NCBI GenBank assembly: GCA_018292915.2
Contig: JACVVK020000393.1
Location: 436,001 to 500,000, forward strand
Direction: 5' to 3'
Length of the DNA stretch: 64,000 nt
Source: Batillaria attramentaria
Taxonomy: Eukaryota > Mollusca > Gastropoda > Batillariidae
Part shown: piece after piece, positions 35,217 through 46,067 of the stretch
Layout: the number at the start of each line of letters is the position of its first letter
Numbering within the stretch: position 1 is the first letter of the stretch
Translations under genes and position numbers: made by a program
Notes under the pieces: model-generated
Told to the model about the DNA's origin: nothing
The model's database searches: none
Seen by the model: the letters and a program-made list of their open reading frames with translations, nothing else

Positions 35217-35678
35217 AAGTGAGGTATGAAGTCAAGTGGGTTCTCCTTATGTTAAAACACAAGTCAGGTTACAATGTTCAGTCACAGTGGCATGATAATA
35301 CACACGTATTAAGTCCTCGATAAAATGTGGTAGATGTAGATTGGTGTGACTTGGAACAGAAAGATGATGTCCGACTAGGACCAAGATACATTCCACACAG
35401 TAATGAAGCACAAAGTATACACTGCACAGGTCACAAACAATAGACCACTTGATGCGTAGAAAGTAAATGTCACTCAAGAAAAAACAAACAAACAAAACTG
35501 TTGGTGGTAATCCAAGAGGTAATCCAAGGTCAGAATCAGTCTGTGGTCCCAAACAGAAAAGAAAGGGAATAGTCTCAGGAAGCACTCGGCACTCGGCCGT
35601 CAAGGCTGGCTGCACATCGCAGCTCAGCTGGACACGTCCGTTCGCTACGGCGGTCAGAGAGAGAGAGAGAGAGAGAGA

Positions 35679-35823
35679 GTCAATGAATGAATCAATGAAA
35701 CTTTCTTCTACAACGGTAGAGACAGTTGACATCAGACAGTCAGTTGTCATATCTGCCGTTGGTAAAGATTACTATTATCTATTTAATCAAAAGGAATATA
35801 ACAAGAGGAAACGAGCAGCTTTT

Positions 35824-35875
<52 letters not shown>

Positions 35876-36015
35876 TATTGCTTTAAAGAAAATCAATAAT
35901 AGGCGAACACAAAAAGGAGATGAATAAAACAGCAGGTGAACAGTCTGCATACAATTTATCAGACAAGATTAGTGAAACGTAATAATTATGGCATCGTTAT
36001 AAGTGAGTAAGGGTA
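35679..36015 (-). mobile_element. 5'-truncated LINE tail between LINE-A and LINE-B
   Basis: 337 bases colinear with 8130-8500: AAACTTTCTTCTACAACGG tail, hairpin, internal (CA)n at 35826-35872 and the beginning of the 3' UTR. It has GA dinucleotides at both borders. Confidence 0.65.
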
Positions 36016-36144
36016 TGAGAGAGAGACTGACTGACTGACAAACTTTATTTTCCAAGGATGAGATAATAGACGCACAGGTCTCTCTTACTATCTGTCCTTG
36101 CTACACTAATAAAGCACTCAAAATGCATCAGAACACACACACAC

Positions 36145-36196
<52 letters not shown>

Positions 36197-36391
36197 GTGC
36201 GCGCACGGACTGACCAGCACTTTCACGCTTTACAGCACATTTCACGAACATTACAGCGTAAATGCTTGTGCAAAGAATAAGAAGTTATCAATTCAAAATA
36301 CAAGAGAAATACTCATAACAAATTCTAAAGAACTAAAAACTCAGTAAAGGGAAGACTTTTTTTTACCATGGTTAGTGAGGACCGTGAGAAA

Positions 36392-39296
36392 TTATTTATT
36401 AGTCAGAAAATTCTGACGCACGTGAACTTTGAACCTTGAGAAATTGTTAATTAGTCGGACTTCAGGTGTTAGCATGTTCCAGATGAATGCACCAGAATAG
36501 GAGAGACTAGACTTGAACAAGTCTAGACGTGGACGTGGGACAAATAGACTGTTCGGTGCTGTATCGGGTGTCACTGGGCCTGAAGAGTTTTGACAAGTAG
36601 GAAGGGGCTTTCCCTTTCAGAACATTATGCATCATCAGGCATTTGTTGAGGGCCAAATGTTTTTCTAATGGTAGAAGTTCTAGCACCGTGAGCCTTTCAT
36701 CCGTGGTGAGAGTGAGGTCGGGAAGGACAAGCTTAATGCCGCGTCGGTACAGGGAATTTAACTTTTTAACATGGAGTTCACCACAACCGTCCCAAATAGT
36801 TGACGCATAATCTATATTTGGTCGGATGTACGCATTAAAAAATAGCTTGCGCGTCTGTAAATCAACAACTGGTTTTATTTTAGACAATAAAAATAGCTTT
36901 TTAGATATGTTTTTTGAAACATTTTCAAGGTGGAGCTGCCATTTTAGAGAATCATCCACTATTACGCCGAGCAAGCGGTGGTTACGAACTTGCTCAATTT
37001 GCGCAAAGTCATAACTAAGGTTGAGTTGTAGTGGTTGAAGCTGATGTTTCTGATGTGTTGTTATGAGCATGCTTTTTGTTTTGGACGGATTCACTAACAT
37101 GTTATTGTTGTTGCACCACTGCGAAACATAAGACTCTGTTGCAGACTACTCCTTATTTCAGATAAAGTAGTTCCCGATGAGTGGACTGTAGAGTCATCAG
37201 CAAACAGGTCGCAGGTGACTTTCGGATCAGTTATGTATAGAGGTAGATCGTTGAGAAAAACACAAAATAGCAAAGGGCCTAATACAGACCCCTGAGGAAC
37301 ACCACATGCCACAACTCCCTCAGAGGAATATGTACCATTTGCATATACAGTATGTGTTCTGTGTCATAGATAAGATTCGAAGAAAGAAAGAGCAGCTGGG
37401 CTGTTATTGTTTAAATATATGTCAAGTTTTTCAAGTAAAATCTGATGGTTCATGAAGTCGAAAGCTTTCTTTAAGTCGAGAAATACAGCACCAGACATCT
37501 TACTTTCATTAATTTCACACAGCCAGGTGTTTATTATACGAGCTAGAGCCGTATGACAGGAATGTTTAGGTCGGAAACCTGACTGAAAAACATGCAGAAG
37601 TGATCGGTCCTCTAGGTATTGCAAAAGATGTTTGTTAACATGTTTTTCAAGTGGTTTTGATAGGACCGAAAGAAGAGAGATGGGACGGTAATTATTCAGT
37701 TCAGATGTATCTTTTGTTTTCGGAATCGGAATAAGTTTTGACTTTTTTAAAGCTGACGGGAAGATACAATTTTTGATACACAAATTATACAGGTATGTCA
37801 AGGATTCGACTGGTTCAGAGAGGCGTAGGATGGAGCCATTAATGCCGTCAAGACCAGACGACGATTTATTGCTAAGACTAGATATGTACCTGTCAACTTC
37901 GTGTACAGCTATAGGAGGGATAGTGAATACGTCATTATTGGATAACCTTTGTCTGCAAAAGTCTTTTAAAACGTTTGGCATTGTGGTATTTTAAAACGTT
38001 TGGTATGCAGTCTGGCTGAGACCGGCTTTTGATTGTAATAAGAACTGGGGGGCAGAGAGAAAATGATTATCAAACATTTCCGGCGTAATGTCAATGGGGA
38101 TGTCAGCTTTCTGTGAACGAGTGTTATTAGTCAGGGTATTAAGGGCTGACCATATGGAGGCAGGATGTTTGTCGTTTTCAACCGTTTGTTTCACAAAGTT
38201 CTTCTTTGCTTCTCTTTCCAGATATTTAACTTTATTCCGCAGCCTTTTGAATTCAACATAGTTTTTGTCTCGCTTAGCGTCGTCCCTAGCTGCCATCGTT
38301 TGTTTAATCTCCTCCGTTAACCATGATGGACGCTCACGGCGTCTGACACGCTTCCTTCTTAACGGGGCGTGTTTATTCAGCACCCCGAGGAACAGTTCTA
38401 ACCACAACGAGAGAGCGTCATCAGGATTAGTACAGTTGTACACATTAGTAAACGGCACAAGACTGAGGTCGTATAGGAAACCATCCTTGTTCATCTTTTT
38501 ATATGCTCTGTATGTAATGTAAGAGTGCTTGTTGGGATTTTGTTTGGGTGGCGTGTGCGACCACGTACAGGTGATAGGAAAATGATCGCTAATGGCGACT
38601 GATGGAACATTTGTTTCGAGAACAGCGTCTGGTTTGTTGCTGTATATATGATCTATTAAAGTTGAGGTAGACCGTGTGATTCTTGTTGCTGTTTTAACCA
38701 TTTGTTTTAATCCGAATAAGGCAGTTGTAGATTCCCAGAGAGAGTGAGATTTTTGCATGTCAATGTTAAAGTCGCCTAATAAAAGAACATGTTTACCAGT
38801 GTCATTAACCTTATCCATCGCCTGCACGAAGTCTCCATACCATTCAACAGTGCATGCAGGATTTCTGTATAGATAGCCAATAAGCAATGGTGAAGAGCTT
38901 GGCATTTTCAGCTCAAACCAGACACATTCCAACTCCTCAGTCTCAAGGTCTTCACGTCTGCGTAACATGTGTTCAATAGAGTAGTGGGCATACACAGCTA
39001 TGCCAGTGTGCTTTGGAGTAGATGAATCGCGTCTGATAAGAGAATAAATTGGAATTTGTAAACATTCGTCAGGCACTCTTGAATCAAGACGTGACTCAGT
39101 GAGACGGAAGTGTGACGGCTGATTTAAGGAGTAAACATATATCAGGAACTTTATGATATAAATGAAAAACATTAAGGTGTCTGATTTTGAGTCCTTGGTC
39201 AGCTGCATTAATGTATGCATCTGGCATCGTGAATGAAGATTCCCGGGAACAGAATCGAATCCCACTTATAAGTGTCAATACCTGGGTAGATTCCAC
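36392..39296 (-). pseudogene. LINE-B ORF2: endonuclease and reverse transcriptase, several frameshifts
   Basis: The endonuclease (HFRLTESRLD, LLLGDFNIDMQKS, AISDHFPITCTW) and reverse transcriptase are recognisable. RT motifs are NNYRPISLLS, VFLDLKKAFDFMNHQ, GVPQGSVLGPLLF and LFADDSTVH, and the C-terminal part is HIDYAS-like (NIDYASTIWDGCGE). The frame breaks near 39120, at 37985 next to a duplicated AAAACGTTTGG segment, near 37340, near 37100 and near 36570. It cannot encode an active enzyme. Confidence 0.82.
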
Positions 39297-39871
39297 CGAC
39301 AGAGTAACAAGTAACGCCGGTTTTTAAAGATATCAGTAAAAATTGATAAGAAGGTATGATAAGAAACACAGCACTTCTGCGTAATATCCACACTTAGCAG
39401 CCGTACACTGCTTTAACGTCCAAAACACAAGTACTATACACTGTCGAGTCACAGCTCGAGCGAGCGTGTTAGAATCAAAACTTGACAACACCCAAAGAGA
39501 GCTGCCAATAGTGTCAGTTCACATTATATCGTCACAATAAACTGTCAATGAACTCCGGGACCTACAAAGTAACTGACTCTGCTGCTTATGATAAGACGAA
39601 CGTCACCTGTGAAAGTGGCACAACGCTCACACGAATGTGTGTCAGGTCTATAGTAATGTAGTTTCTACCCGAAAAGTGACGACACGTTTGCACAATGCAA
39701 AGTCAACAAGGTATACACTAATACCACAGGAGAGACACACTTAAGCACTACGTCCACGGCCCAACAAACAGCGTCAGAGACCTCATTAGAGGGTGCCGAG
39801 TGAGCAATACCAGATTGCCCGTGACACCGCTCCACACACATTCCGCCTGACATCCGGTGTCGGTCTTGCAG
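39297..39871 (-). other. LINE-B inter-ORF spacer
   Basis: Non-coding spacer of about 0.6 kb between ORF1 and ORF2. No other feature was seen. Confidence 0.4.
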
Positions 39872-41546
39872 CTAGCGTCGGTTAGGGGCAGTATGAGGCT
39901 TTGGGTTTGTGGATGACGGACTACCATAGATGTTATTGCGTTGCAGTTCAGGGCTGTCGGGTTGTTGAGATAACGGCGGGTAGTCTTGACTGTAATTCCC
40001 GCTCTCCCTACGTACAGACTGTCGATCACAAAAACCACTCCTATGTTGTTCTCTTGTAGATCCAAGCCGCCTCTGAACATGAACAGGTATATGCTGCTGC
40101 CGTTGGTTGAGATCACTAAACAGGAAGTGTTTCACCTGCCGAAGTAGCAAGGCTATTCCATTTTCATTCAAATGTAGCCTGTCTCTGTTGAATAACCCAG
40201 GCGTGACAGAACCAGTTTCAGTGTAGAACGCCTTTTCTTGGAGAAGCTGGATTTTACAGACCGTATTGAGTCTATTGAGAGGTCCGACCTTGGGGAAGGA
40301 TTGCTGTATATGCCACCGTGGAAGACGGGAAGACCCGGCGAACTTCAACGGTGAGACGTTCAAAGTCTTGAACGATGATGTCTGTGTTGTGACATGATGC
40401 ACAGTCATTAGTGCCAACATGGACCACAACACGACTGATGTCTTCACGTGGTGCACACTGGCTTAGACACTCGGTGAGCTGGCCAACCTTGACCCCACGC
40501 AAGGTGCGGACACAGGTAAACCCGCCAGGGTCGAGTCGCCGCCGGTCAACACGTTGCAGGTTGGAGTCGCCAATAACTGAGGAGGGTGGTGACCCTGCCG
40601 CTAGGGGGAAGCCGGATGTTGTAGGGCTTGCTTTGTGTTGGCTGTGAGTGTTGATTCCCTTCGTCAGCGACTGTTTGATCCGATTCCTTTTGAGCGGGGG
40701 GGGGGGGGGGGGGGGGGGGGCGGTCGGCACTTGCTGATTGGTGACGGGATTTGTATCTGACAGACTTGGAGTGGAATCCTGCAGGAGAGAAGTAGCAGGG
40801 CGTGGCTGACTTGTGTTCCTGTCATGAGTGTCCAGCTGGGAAGGTGGGGCCTGAGATGGGGAAGGAGAGGCATTGTTGGTGGGGTCTGAAGCAGAAGCAG
40901 AGGTCTTGGTAGTCAGCTTCTGTTTAGCAAGCATCTGTTTCTGCTTGCTTTCGATGGCATCGATCTTGTCGAATTTCGATGTCAGGAGTGAGATCTGTTG
41001 TCGCATATTTTCGTTTTCAAGTTTGAGGTCAGCTATTTCAGACTTAAAGTTCTGTCTGAGAAGTTTGAGTTTACTGTCCATTTGCGCTTTCAGGTCTTGA
41101 AACATTTCAAGTGTACAGACATAGCAACGTTCTAACTGCACGGGCCTCGAGCATTTCACACATTCAGCAGGTGAGCACTGGGTCGCCGCACATGGTCTTG
41201 AGCATACCGCCTCGTTGCCTTTGGTTTCGATTGCCTTTTCATGCTGCTGGCCACTTTGCTCACTTACTAGAGAGGGTGATGGGCGGTGGGCGTGGCTGTC
41301 CGGCTCAGAAATCCGAGGGGGAAGTTGGTCTGGATCCGTCACGGTTGTGTCACGATCAGGTGCAAGAAGAGAGTGCGTATTATCCACCACACTTGGCTCA
41401 CTGACAGTTGTTTTGGAGTTGCCTGTTTCGATGTCGAATGAAGTGGTCTCGCCCTGGTCATCATCTGCTTCAGTGATAAGTGCTGAAGTGATCACTTCAT
41501 CGTCCTGCTCATCCTCCGCTTCAGTAATAAGTGCTGAAGTGATCAC
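39872..41546 (-). pseudogene. LINE-B ORF1 with SGNH esterase domain, one frameshift
   Basis: The N-terminus has a tandem repeat of an ITSALITEA unit. It is followed by a cysteine-rich finger-like stretch (CSRPCAATQC, then CVKCSRPVQLERCYVC) and a coiled coil (FQDLKAQMDSKLKLLRQNF onward). A Pro-rich linker with a long poly-G/C run at 40695-40723 precedes the esterase domain (VIGDSNLQRV, VHVGTNDCAS, DRLHLNENG). The catalytic Ser, Asn/Asp and His blocks all remain. The frame shifts by one base in a CCCC run near 40292-40296, between the second and last catalytic blocks. Confidence 0.75.
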
Positions 41547-41681
41547 TTCGTCGTCCGAAGAGATTATGTTGTCAGAAGCTGTGTCATCGGAAGATTCAGA
41601 GAAAAGGTTTGAAGATGGGCCGATAGCAGGGGACTCATTGGTGGTGGAGGATACGGTGAGACTGCGAAGAGGGTAGCTTGG

Positions 41682-41690
<9 letters not shown>

Positions 41691-41714
<24 letters not shown>
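41691..41714. repeat. (GA)n at LINE-B 5' border
   Basis: Pure GA tract, matching GA dinucleotides at the other end of LINE-B. Confidence 0.9.
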
Positions 41715-41717
<3 letters not shown>

Positions 41718-41767
41718 TAGATGCCCCAGTTGTGCTTTTCACTGGCAGCTGTCAATCTTGGTGTAAA

Positions 41768-41870
41768 GGCGCCTGTGTAATTCTCTAGGATTCAAAACTA
41801 ACTACTTCCAGGCGCCTGTGTAATTCTCTAGGATTCAAAACTAACTAATTCCAGGCGCCTGTGTTAGGGT
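41768..41870. repeat. 43-bp tandem repeat, about 2.3 copies
   Basis: A unit starting GGCGCCTGTGTAATTCTCTA is repeated twice and then partly a third time, next to exon 2. Confidence 0.85.
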
Positions 41871-41971
41871 ACATAGAAGCGGCAGAGGGTAAGGCGACTG
41901 CACAGACTATAGGTATAAATGGTCCGTTACTACGAGTCGATTAATACAGACAAGCAAGTAACCATACTTAC

Positions 41972-42037
41972 TGCAAGTGTCGTCACTGTCGCATACCTGT
42001 GGTGCAGTGCAAGTAGGACTGCACGCCCCTGCCGCCC
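41972..42037 (-). CDS. Exon 2 (module type E), four-cysteine module
   Basis: The 66-base exon has a pyrimidine-rich acceptor ending TTTCAAAG and a donor A|GTAAGTATGG. In phase 1 it encodes GAAGACSPTCTAPQVCDSDD followed by Thr-Cys, with cysteine spacing C-x3-C-x5-C-x5-C. Its Ala-Ala-Gly start completes the signal-peptide cleavage region begun in exon 1, which is why I place it second. It differs more from the other modules than they do from each other, so it is probably the ancestral N-terminal module. Intron 1 (6.8 kb) holds a foldback element and one arm of the large inverted repeat. The next intron (24.5 kb) holds the nested retrotransposons. Confidence 0.65.
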
Positions 42038-42329
42038 CTTTGAAACAGAGAACGGAATACACATGAACTCGTCGTTTGGCACTGCACAGCACGTATCGTC
42101 ATTCACATATATATTAACAGTCCGGTCTACTTTAGCTGTATTATGTGTGGTACTCTCCCAAAGTTTTTTTTTTTTTTTTTGTGAAAATATACACTTCTAA
42201 ACGTTTCACAGGTTCCTTTGAAAGTCTTTGTAAGTCATGGTCGTACACACATCTCTCTACAATATTTCACTAACAAGCAAGAGATCAATACTGATTGCTC
42301 AGATAGTTAGATCTGAGATTAGAGACAAT

Positions 42330-42331
<2 letters not shown>

Positions 42332-42421
<90 letters not shown>
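42332..42421. repeat. (AT)n(GT)n(GA)n compound microsatellite
   Basis: Three dinucleotide tracts in series, leading directly into a LINE tail. Confidence 0.9.
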
Positions 42422-42423
<2 letters not shown>

Positions 42424-42555
42424 TGAATGACTGACTGACTGACTGACTGAAACTTTATTTTTCAAGGATGAGATAATAGACGCACAGGTCTCTCTTACTA
42501 TCTGTCTTTGCTTCACTAATCAAAAATAAATACAAATTGCACCATCACTAATATC

Positions 42556-42594
<39 letters not shown>

Positions 42595-42956
42595 CACACA
42601 CATGCACACTCGTGCGCGCGCGGACGACCAGCGCTTTCACGCTTTTCAGCAAATTTCACGAACATTACAGCGTATATGCCTAGGCAAATGATAAGAAGTT
42701 ATCAATTCAAATATGAGAAATACACATAAAACTTCAAAGAACTAAAAAGTCAGTATGGGGAAGACACATTTTTTTTCCAAATGTTTGGTGAGAACCGTGA
42801 GAAATTATTTATTAGTCAGAGAATTCAGACGCACGTGAACTTTGAATCTTGAGAAGTTGTTAATTAGTCGGACCTCAGGTTCCAGATGAATGCACCAGAA
42901 TAGGAGAGTCTAGACTTGAACAAGTCTAGACGTGGACGTGTGACAAGAAGACTGAA
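42422..42956 (-). mobile_element. 5'-truncated LINE-B-family 3' end
   Basis: About 535 bases colinear with 36020-36540: (TGAC)n, AAACTTTATTTTTCAAGGAT, hairpin, (CA)n at 42560-42603, and the C-terminal codons for the RTRLDLFKSR-like region. (GA)n is on both sides (42403-42421 and 42957-42980). Confidence 0.7.
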
Positions 42957-43557
42957 GAGAGAGAGAGAGAGAGAGAGAGCGCTTTCGAACATCTAATGGC
43001 ATTCACAACAGCCATAATCACAATATAATCACAATGCGAATGGTATTCACATAAACCCCGACCCCCCCCCCCCCCCCACACACACACAAAGATGAAAAGA
43101 AGAAGAAAAAGAAGAAAAAAGACCAACCACCCAACCAGCCGACCAAACACACAAATTAACAAACCAAGAAAAACAACCACCCCCTGAATAATCCAAAACA
43201 TCAACAACGAAAAACCCCCCAAACAACAACAAATACACCAGCACCCGAAAACTGTGTGATAGGTAACTTTGTATCTAGTAACATACGCTCCAGCGGCAAA
43301 CGGTCTAGAAAAGCAAAAACAAACAAAACATGCCCCCCCCCCCCCAAAAAAAAAAAAAAAAAAAGGAGGAACGGCCCCCGTCCTACAAAGCTGTTTTTCC
43401 AAACTTCATTTTATTTTGTCTGTTTTGTTGTTATTGTTGCCGGTTCTCCTCTCTCCAAGTTCTACCAATGACACTAGATCCTCTACGACCTCGACCGATT
43501 AGGCACGTGACTGGGGGTGGGGCCGGGTGGGGGGGGGGGCGGGAAAGAGAGAGAGAG

Positions 43558-43730
43558 TGGGTGGGTGGGTGTTTAGGAGTTTAACGTCCTTTTCCACCAC
43601 ATAAGGGTGATATCAAAGACGGGGCAACGAGAAAAAGGCCAGCACAAATATTTGACCCCAACCGGGATTCGAACTCTCGACCCGAGCATTGAAAGTCCAA
43701 CGCTCTACCATTCGGCCACCCTGGCTCCCG
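43558..43730 (-). mobile_element. tRNA-derived SINE, complete copy
   Basis: On the minus strand it starts GGAGCCAGGGTGGCCGAATG (A-box-like TGGCCGAATGG). GTTCGAATCCC (B box) follows, then the GGGGTCAAATATTTGTGCTG body and a tail ending GGACGTTAAACTCC. Both RNA polymerase III promoter boxes are intact. The head is tRNA-like; the tail is shared with copies at 53.1, 54.4, 56.5 and 61.0 kb. Confidence 0.75.
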
Positions 43731-43765
43731 AGAGAGAGAGAGAGAGAGAGAGAGATGACGTCAAT

Positions 43766-44098
43766 TCCGTGAACTAAACATTTGACGTCAGCCTCTAGCA
43801 CTGAGATCGTCTGAGGATGCTTGTTTATGCCTTGTGATTTCCCTGTTGGCTTTGTGACTTCCCCGATTGAATTATTTTTCACATGAAATCTGGAAGATTT
43901 AGAGGGCTGGTGAAATGTCGGAGGCAGTGACGATACTTGCTGATTTTGTCTGTGAACTAAGCGTTTGACGTCAGCCTCAAACTGGTGGTATGACAGATGA
44001 TGCTTGTGCATGTCTTGTGATTTCCCTGTTGCTTTTGTGACTTCCCTGACTGAATTAATTTTTACATAAAATCTGGAAGATCTAGAGGGCTGGTGAAA
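43766..44098. repeat. About 187-bp tandem duplication
   Basis: Two imperfect copies begin near 43766 and 43952. They share TTTGACGTCAGCCTC, GTGATTTCCCTGTTG and ATCTAGAGGGCTGGTGAAA-type blocks. Confidence 0.7.
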
Positions 44099-44382
44099 CT
44101 TGGACTAGAACACCTTGGATTGTACTTATGAAATCGCGAAATTGGAACTCTTTTGACCGGTGCTTCTCGCAGAAACTTGAAAAAGCTATGTTTATCTAAA
44201 AGTTCAGTTAGTCTTAATGTTAAAGCTATATAATAGTGCCGTAGTTCCTGTCATATGTGCAGGTGTCACACTAGACAAAAACGCCGGGATGATAAGTAAT
44301 TTTGCAGTAGTCTTTTCATAGATATTTGATCTTATGTCCAAACCACCCCTACCTCGGAAATATATATATATATATATATATA

Positions 44383-45755
44383 TACCACTCTACCACTATT
44401 ACAAGTCATGGTATAAAATCCATAATTCACCACATGTGGTATAAACATTGTACCCATGACAACCACGCGTGTATTTTATGGCTGTACCTAAAGGCCATGT
44501 CACACGAGAGGGCAAAAACACTTGAAAACATTGTTTTCAGATGTTTCGCTGCGAAACAGTGTGTTTTGTCGTGTGACATACTTCACAACAATGTTTTCAA
44601 AACACTGTTTCGATCGTGTTTTCAGTTTAAGAGCCTGCCCTAAAATCCGAAAACTCTATTTATATATATATATATATATAGAGTTTTCACAATGAGGTGC
44701 CCCCGATTACGGAAAATACACCACACGAGTTTGTTGATTTCGACCGTAAAACTGCGAGTTTTAACGAGCAGTTTTACGGTCGAAATCAACAAACGAGTGT
44801 GGTGTATTTTACGTAATCGGGGGCACCGAATTGGGAAAATTATTTATACCACGTCCCTACCTGCATTTCAAGTCTTTGATTTGAAAGCTGACATCGGCAA
44901 TCCAAATGCTTCACGCGACATCACTGACTGAGGTGCTTTACCTCGCTTTGTCCATAGGCTTTGAGAAGTCAGCTTTTCCGTTTCGAAGCCTCCGTCTTAG
45001 TAGAGAACTGGAACTAGGCTTACGCTTGTCACAAACACGACCGCTTGTTGATAACACGCAGCAAAAGATCAACAATTCCACGTCAAGCGACTGGCAAAGC
45101 TCCTTCGTCCCCATTTCCGTACGAAGTCGAACTAAGTCATGTCGTGACGTCAATTATTCCTTAGTCCCTTTTCGCGTCATATTGTGACGCAAATCCTTTC
45201 ACCAGAACACACTGCTGGAACACTGCTAGGGATAATACCTGTTCACTCTTTAAGGCGATGTCACACTGAAAACAAGTTTCCCTGCTACGGTCAAGACATT
45301 CCTACCTTACTAGACACCCTTTTCTTGTATGTAGAACTTCAATGCGTATGAAATACCTCTGGATGGGGTTTCTGGGTAAAGTCGATGTCTCTTTTCCTTA
45401 AACATACATGTTGACTGAGCGGATACGGGAAGGTGTCACTTGACACTCCGCACGGCGGCTTTCATTGGTTGAAACACAAAACATGTTTTCGGATTTTAGG
45501 GCAGGCTCTTAAACTGAAAACACGATCGAAACAGTGTTTTGAAAACATTGTTGTGAAGTATGTTACACGACAAAACACACTGTTTCGCAGCGAAACATCT
45601 GAAAACAATGTTTTCAAGTGTTTTTTGCCCTCTCGTGTGACATGGCCTTTAGGTACAGCCATAAAATACACGCGTGGTTGTCATGGGTACAATGTTTATA
45701 CCACATGTGGTGAATTATGGATTTTATACCATGACTTGTAATAGTGGTAGAGTGG

Positions 45756-45758
<3 letters not shown>
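44383..45758. mobile_element. Foldback element with about 271-bp terminal inverted repeats in (TA)n
   Basis: The left arm (44383-44653) and right arm (45485-45758) are near-identical inverted copies starting TACCACTCTACCACTATTAC. Both outer ends run into (TA)n tracts (44360-44384 and 45759-45814), so the element sits in, or duplicated, TA. The 830-base centre has no transposase but contains a separate 60-bp hairpin. It looks like a non-autonomous foldback/MITE-type transposon. Confidence 0.75.
44696..44827. repeat. 60-bp near-perfect hairpin
   Basis: Arms 44696-44755 and 44768-44827 are complementary apart from three positions, with a 12-base loop. It lies inside the foldback element. Confidence 0.85.
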
Positions 45759-45816
<58 letters not shown>

Positions 45817-46067
45817 TTCTTTTTTTTTTTTTAACACAAAACCAGTCAGAGCTACAGAGCTGTAGCACGAATACAGTCAGTGTAATTGGGTGAACTTCCA
45901 ACGTCTAGAAAATGAAGGAATTTGAAGCAACTTTTTCGAAAAATTTCGTAACATGACCGATTTTTTTTTTTTTTTTTTTTAAATCGGCGATAACTCTTCT
46001 GAAAATGCGACAGGATAAAAATCGTGAAAGGTAGGTCTGGAGAAGGCGAATTCCCATTTTATCTCAA

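Larger units (their letters stand above)
17985..35678 (-). mobile_element. LINE-A, CR1/L2-like retrotransposon interrupted by three later insertions
   Basis: I read this as one minus-strand element. Its 5' end abuts (GA)n at 35657-35678, with ORF1 at 25812-28559, ORF2 at 18444-21314 and a 3' UTR with an internal (CA)n at 18153. A terminal CAACGGCAAG...CTACCGTTG hairpin and AAAATAAAGG follow, then (GA)n at 17985-18001. A mariner, an 851-bp inverted-repeat element and a Nimb-like LINE lie inside it. Even after removing these, about 2.3 kb separates the two ORFs, so an unrecognised insertion or two separate elements is possible. Confidence 0.5.
36016..41690 (-). mobile_element. LINE-B, CR1/L2-like retrotransposon, full length but decayed
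   Basis: Complete architecture on the minus strand. (GA)n at the 5' border (41691-41714) is followed by ORF1, a 0.6 kb spacer, ORF2 and a 3' UTR with (CA)n at 36135-36195. The element ends in a hairpin (CAAGGACAG paired with CATCCTTG), AAAATAAAG, (TCAG)n and (GA)n. Same family group as LINE-A but clearly diverged. Confidence 0.75.

Noticed and set aside
43677..43730. Possible tRNA gene (A and B boxes)
   Set aside because: The same sequence with the same tail recurs at 53.1 and 61.0 kb, so it is a SINE head; no paired acceptor stem.
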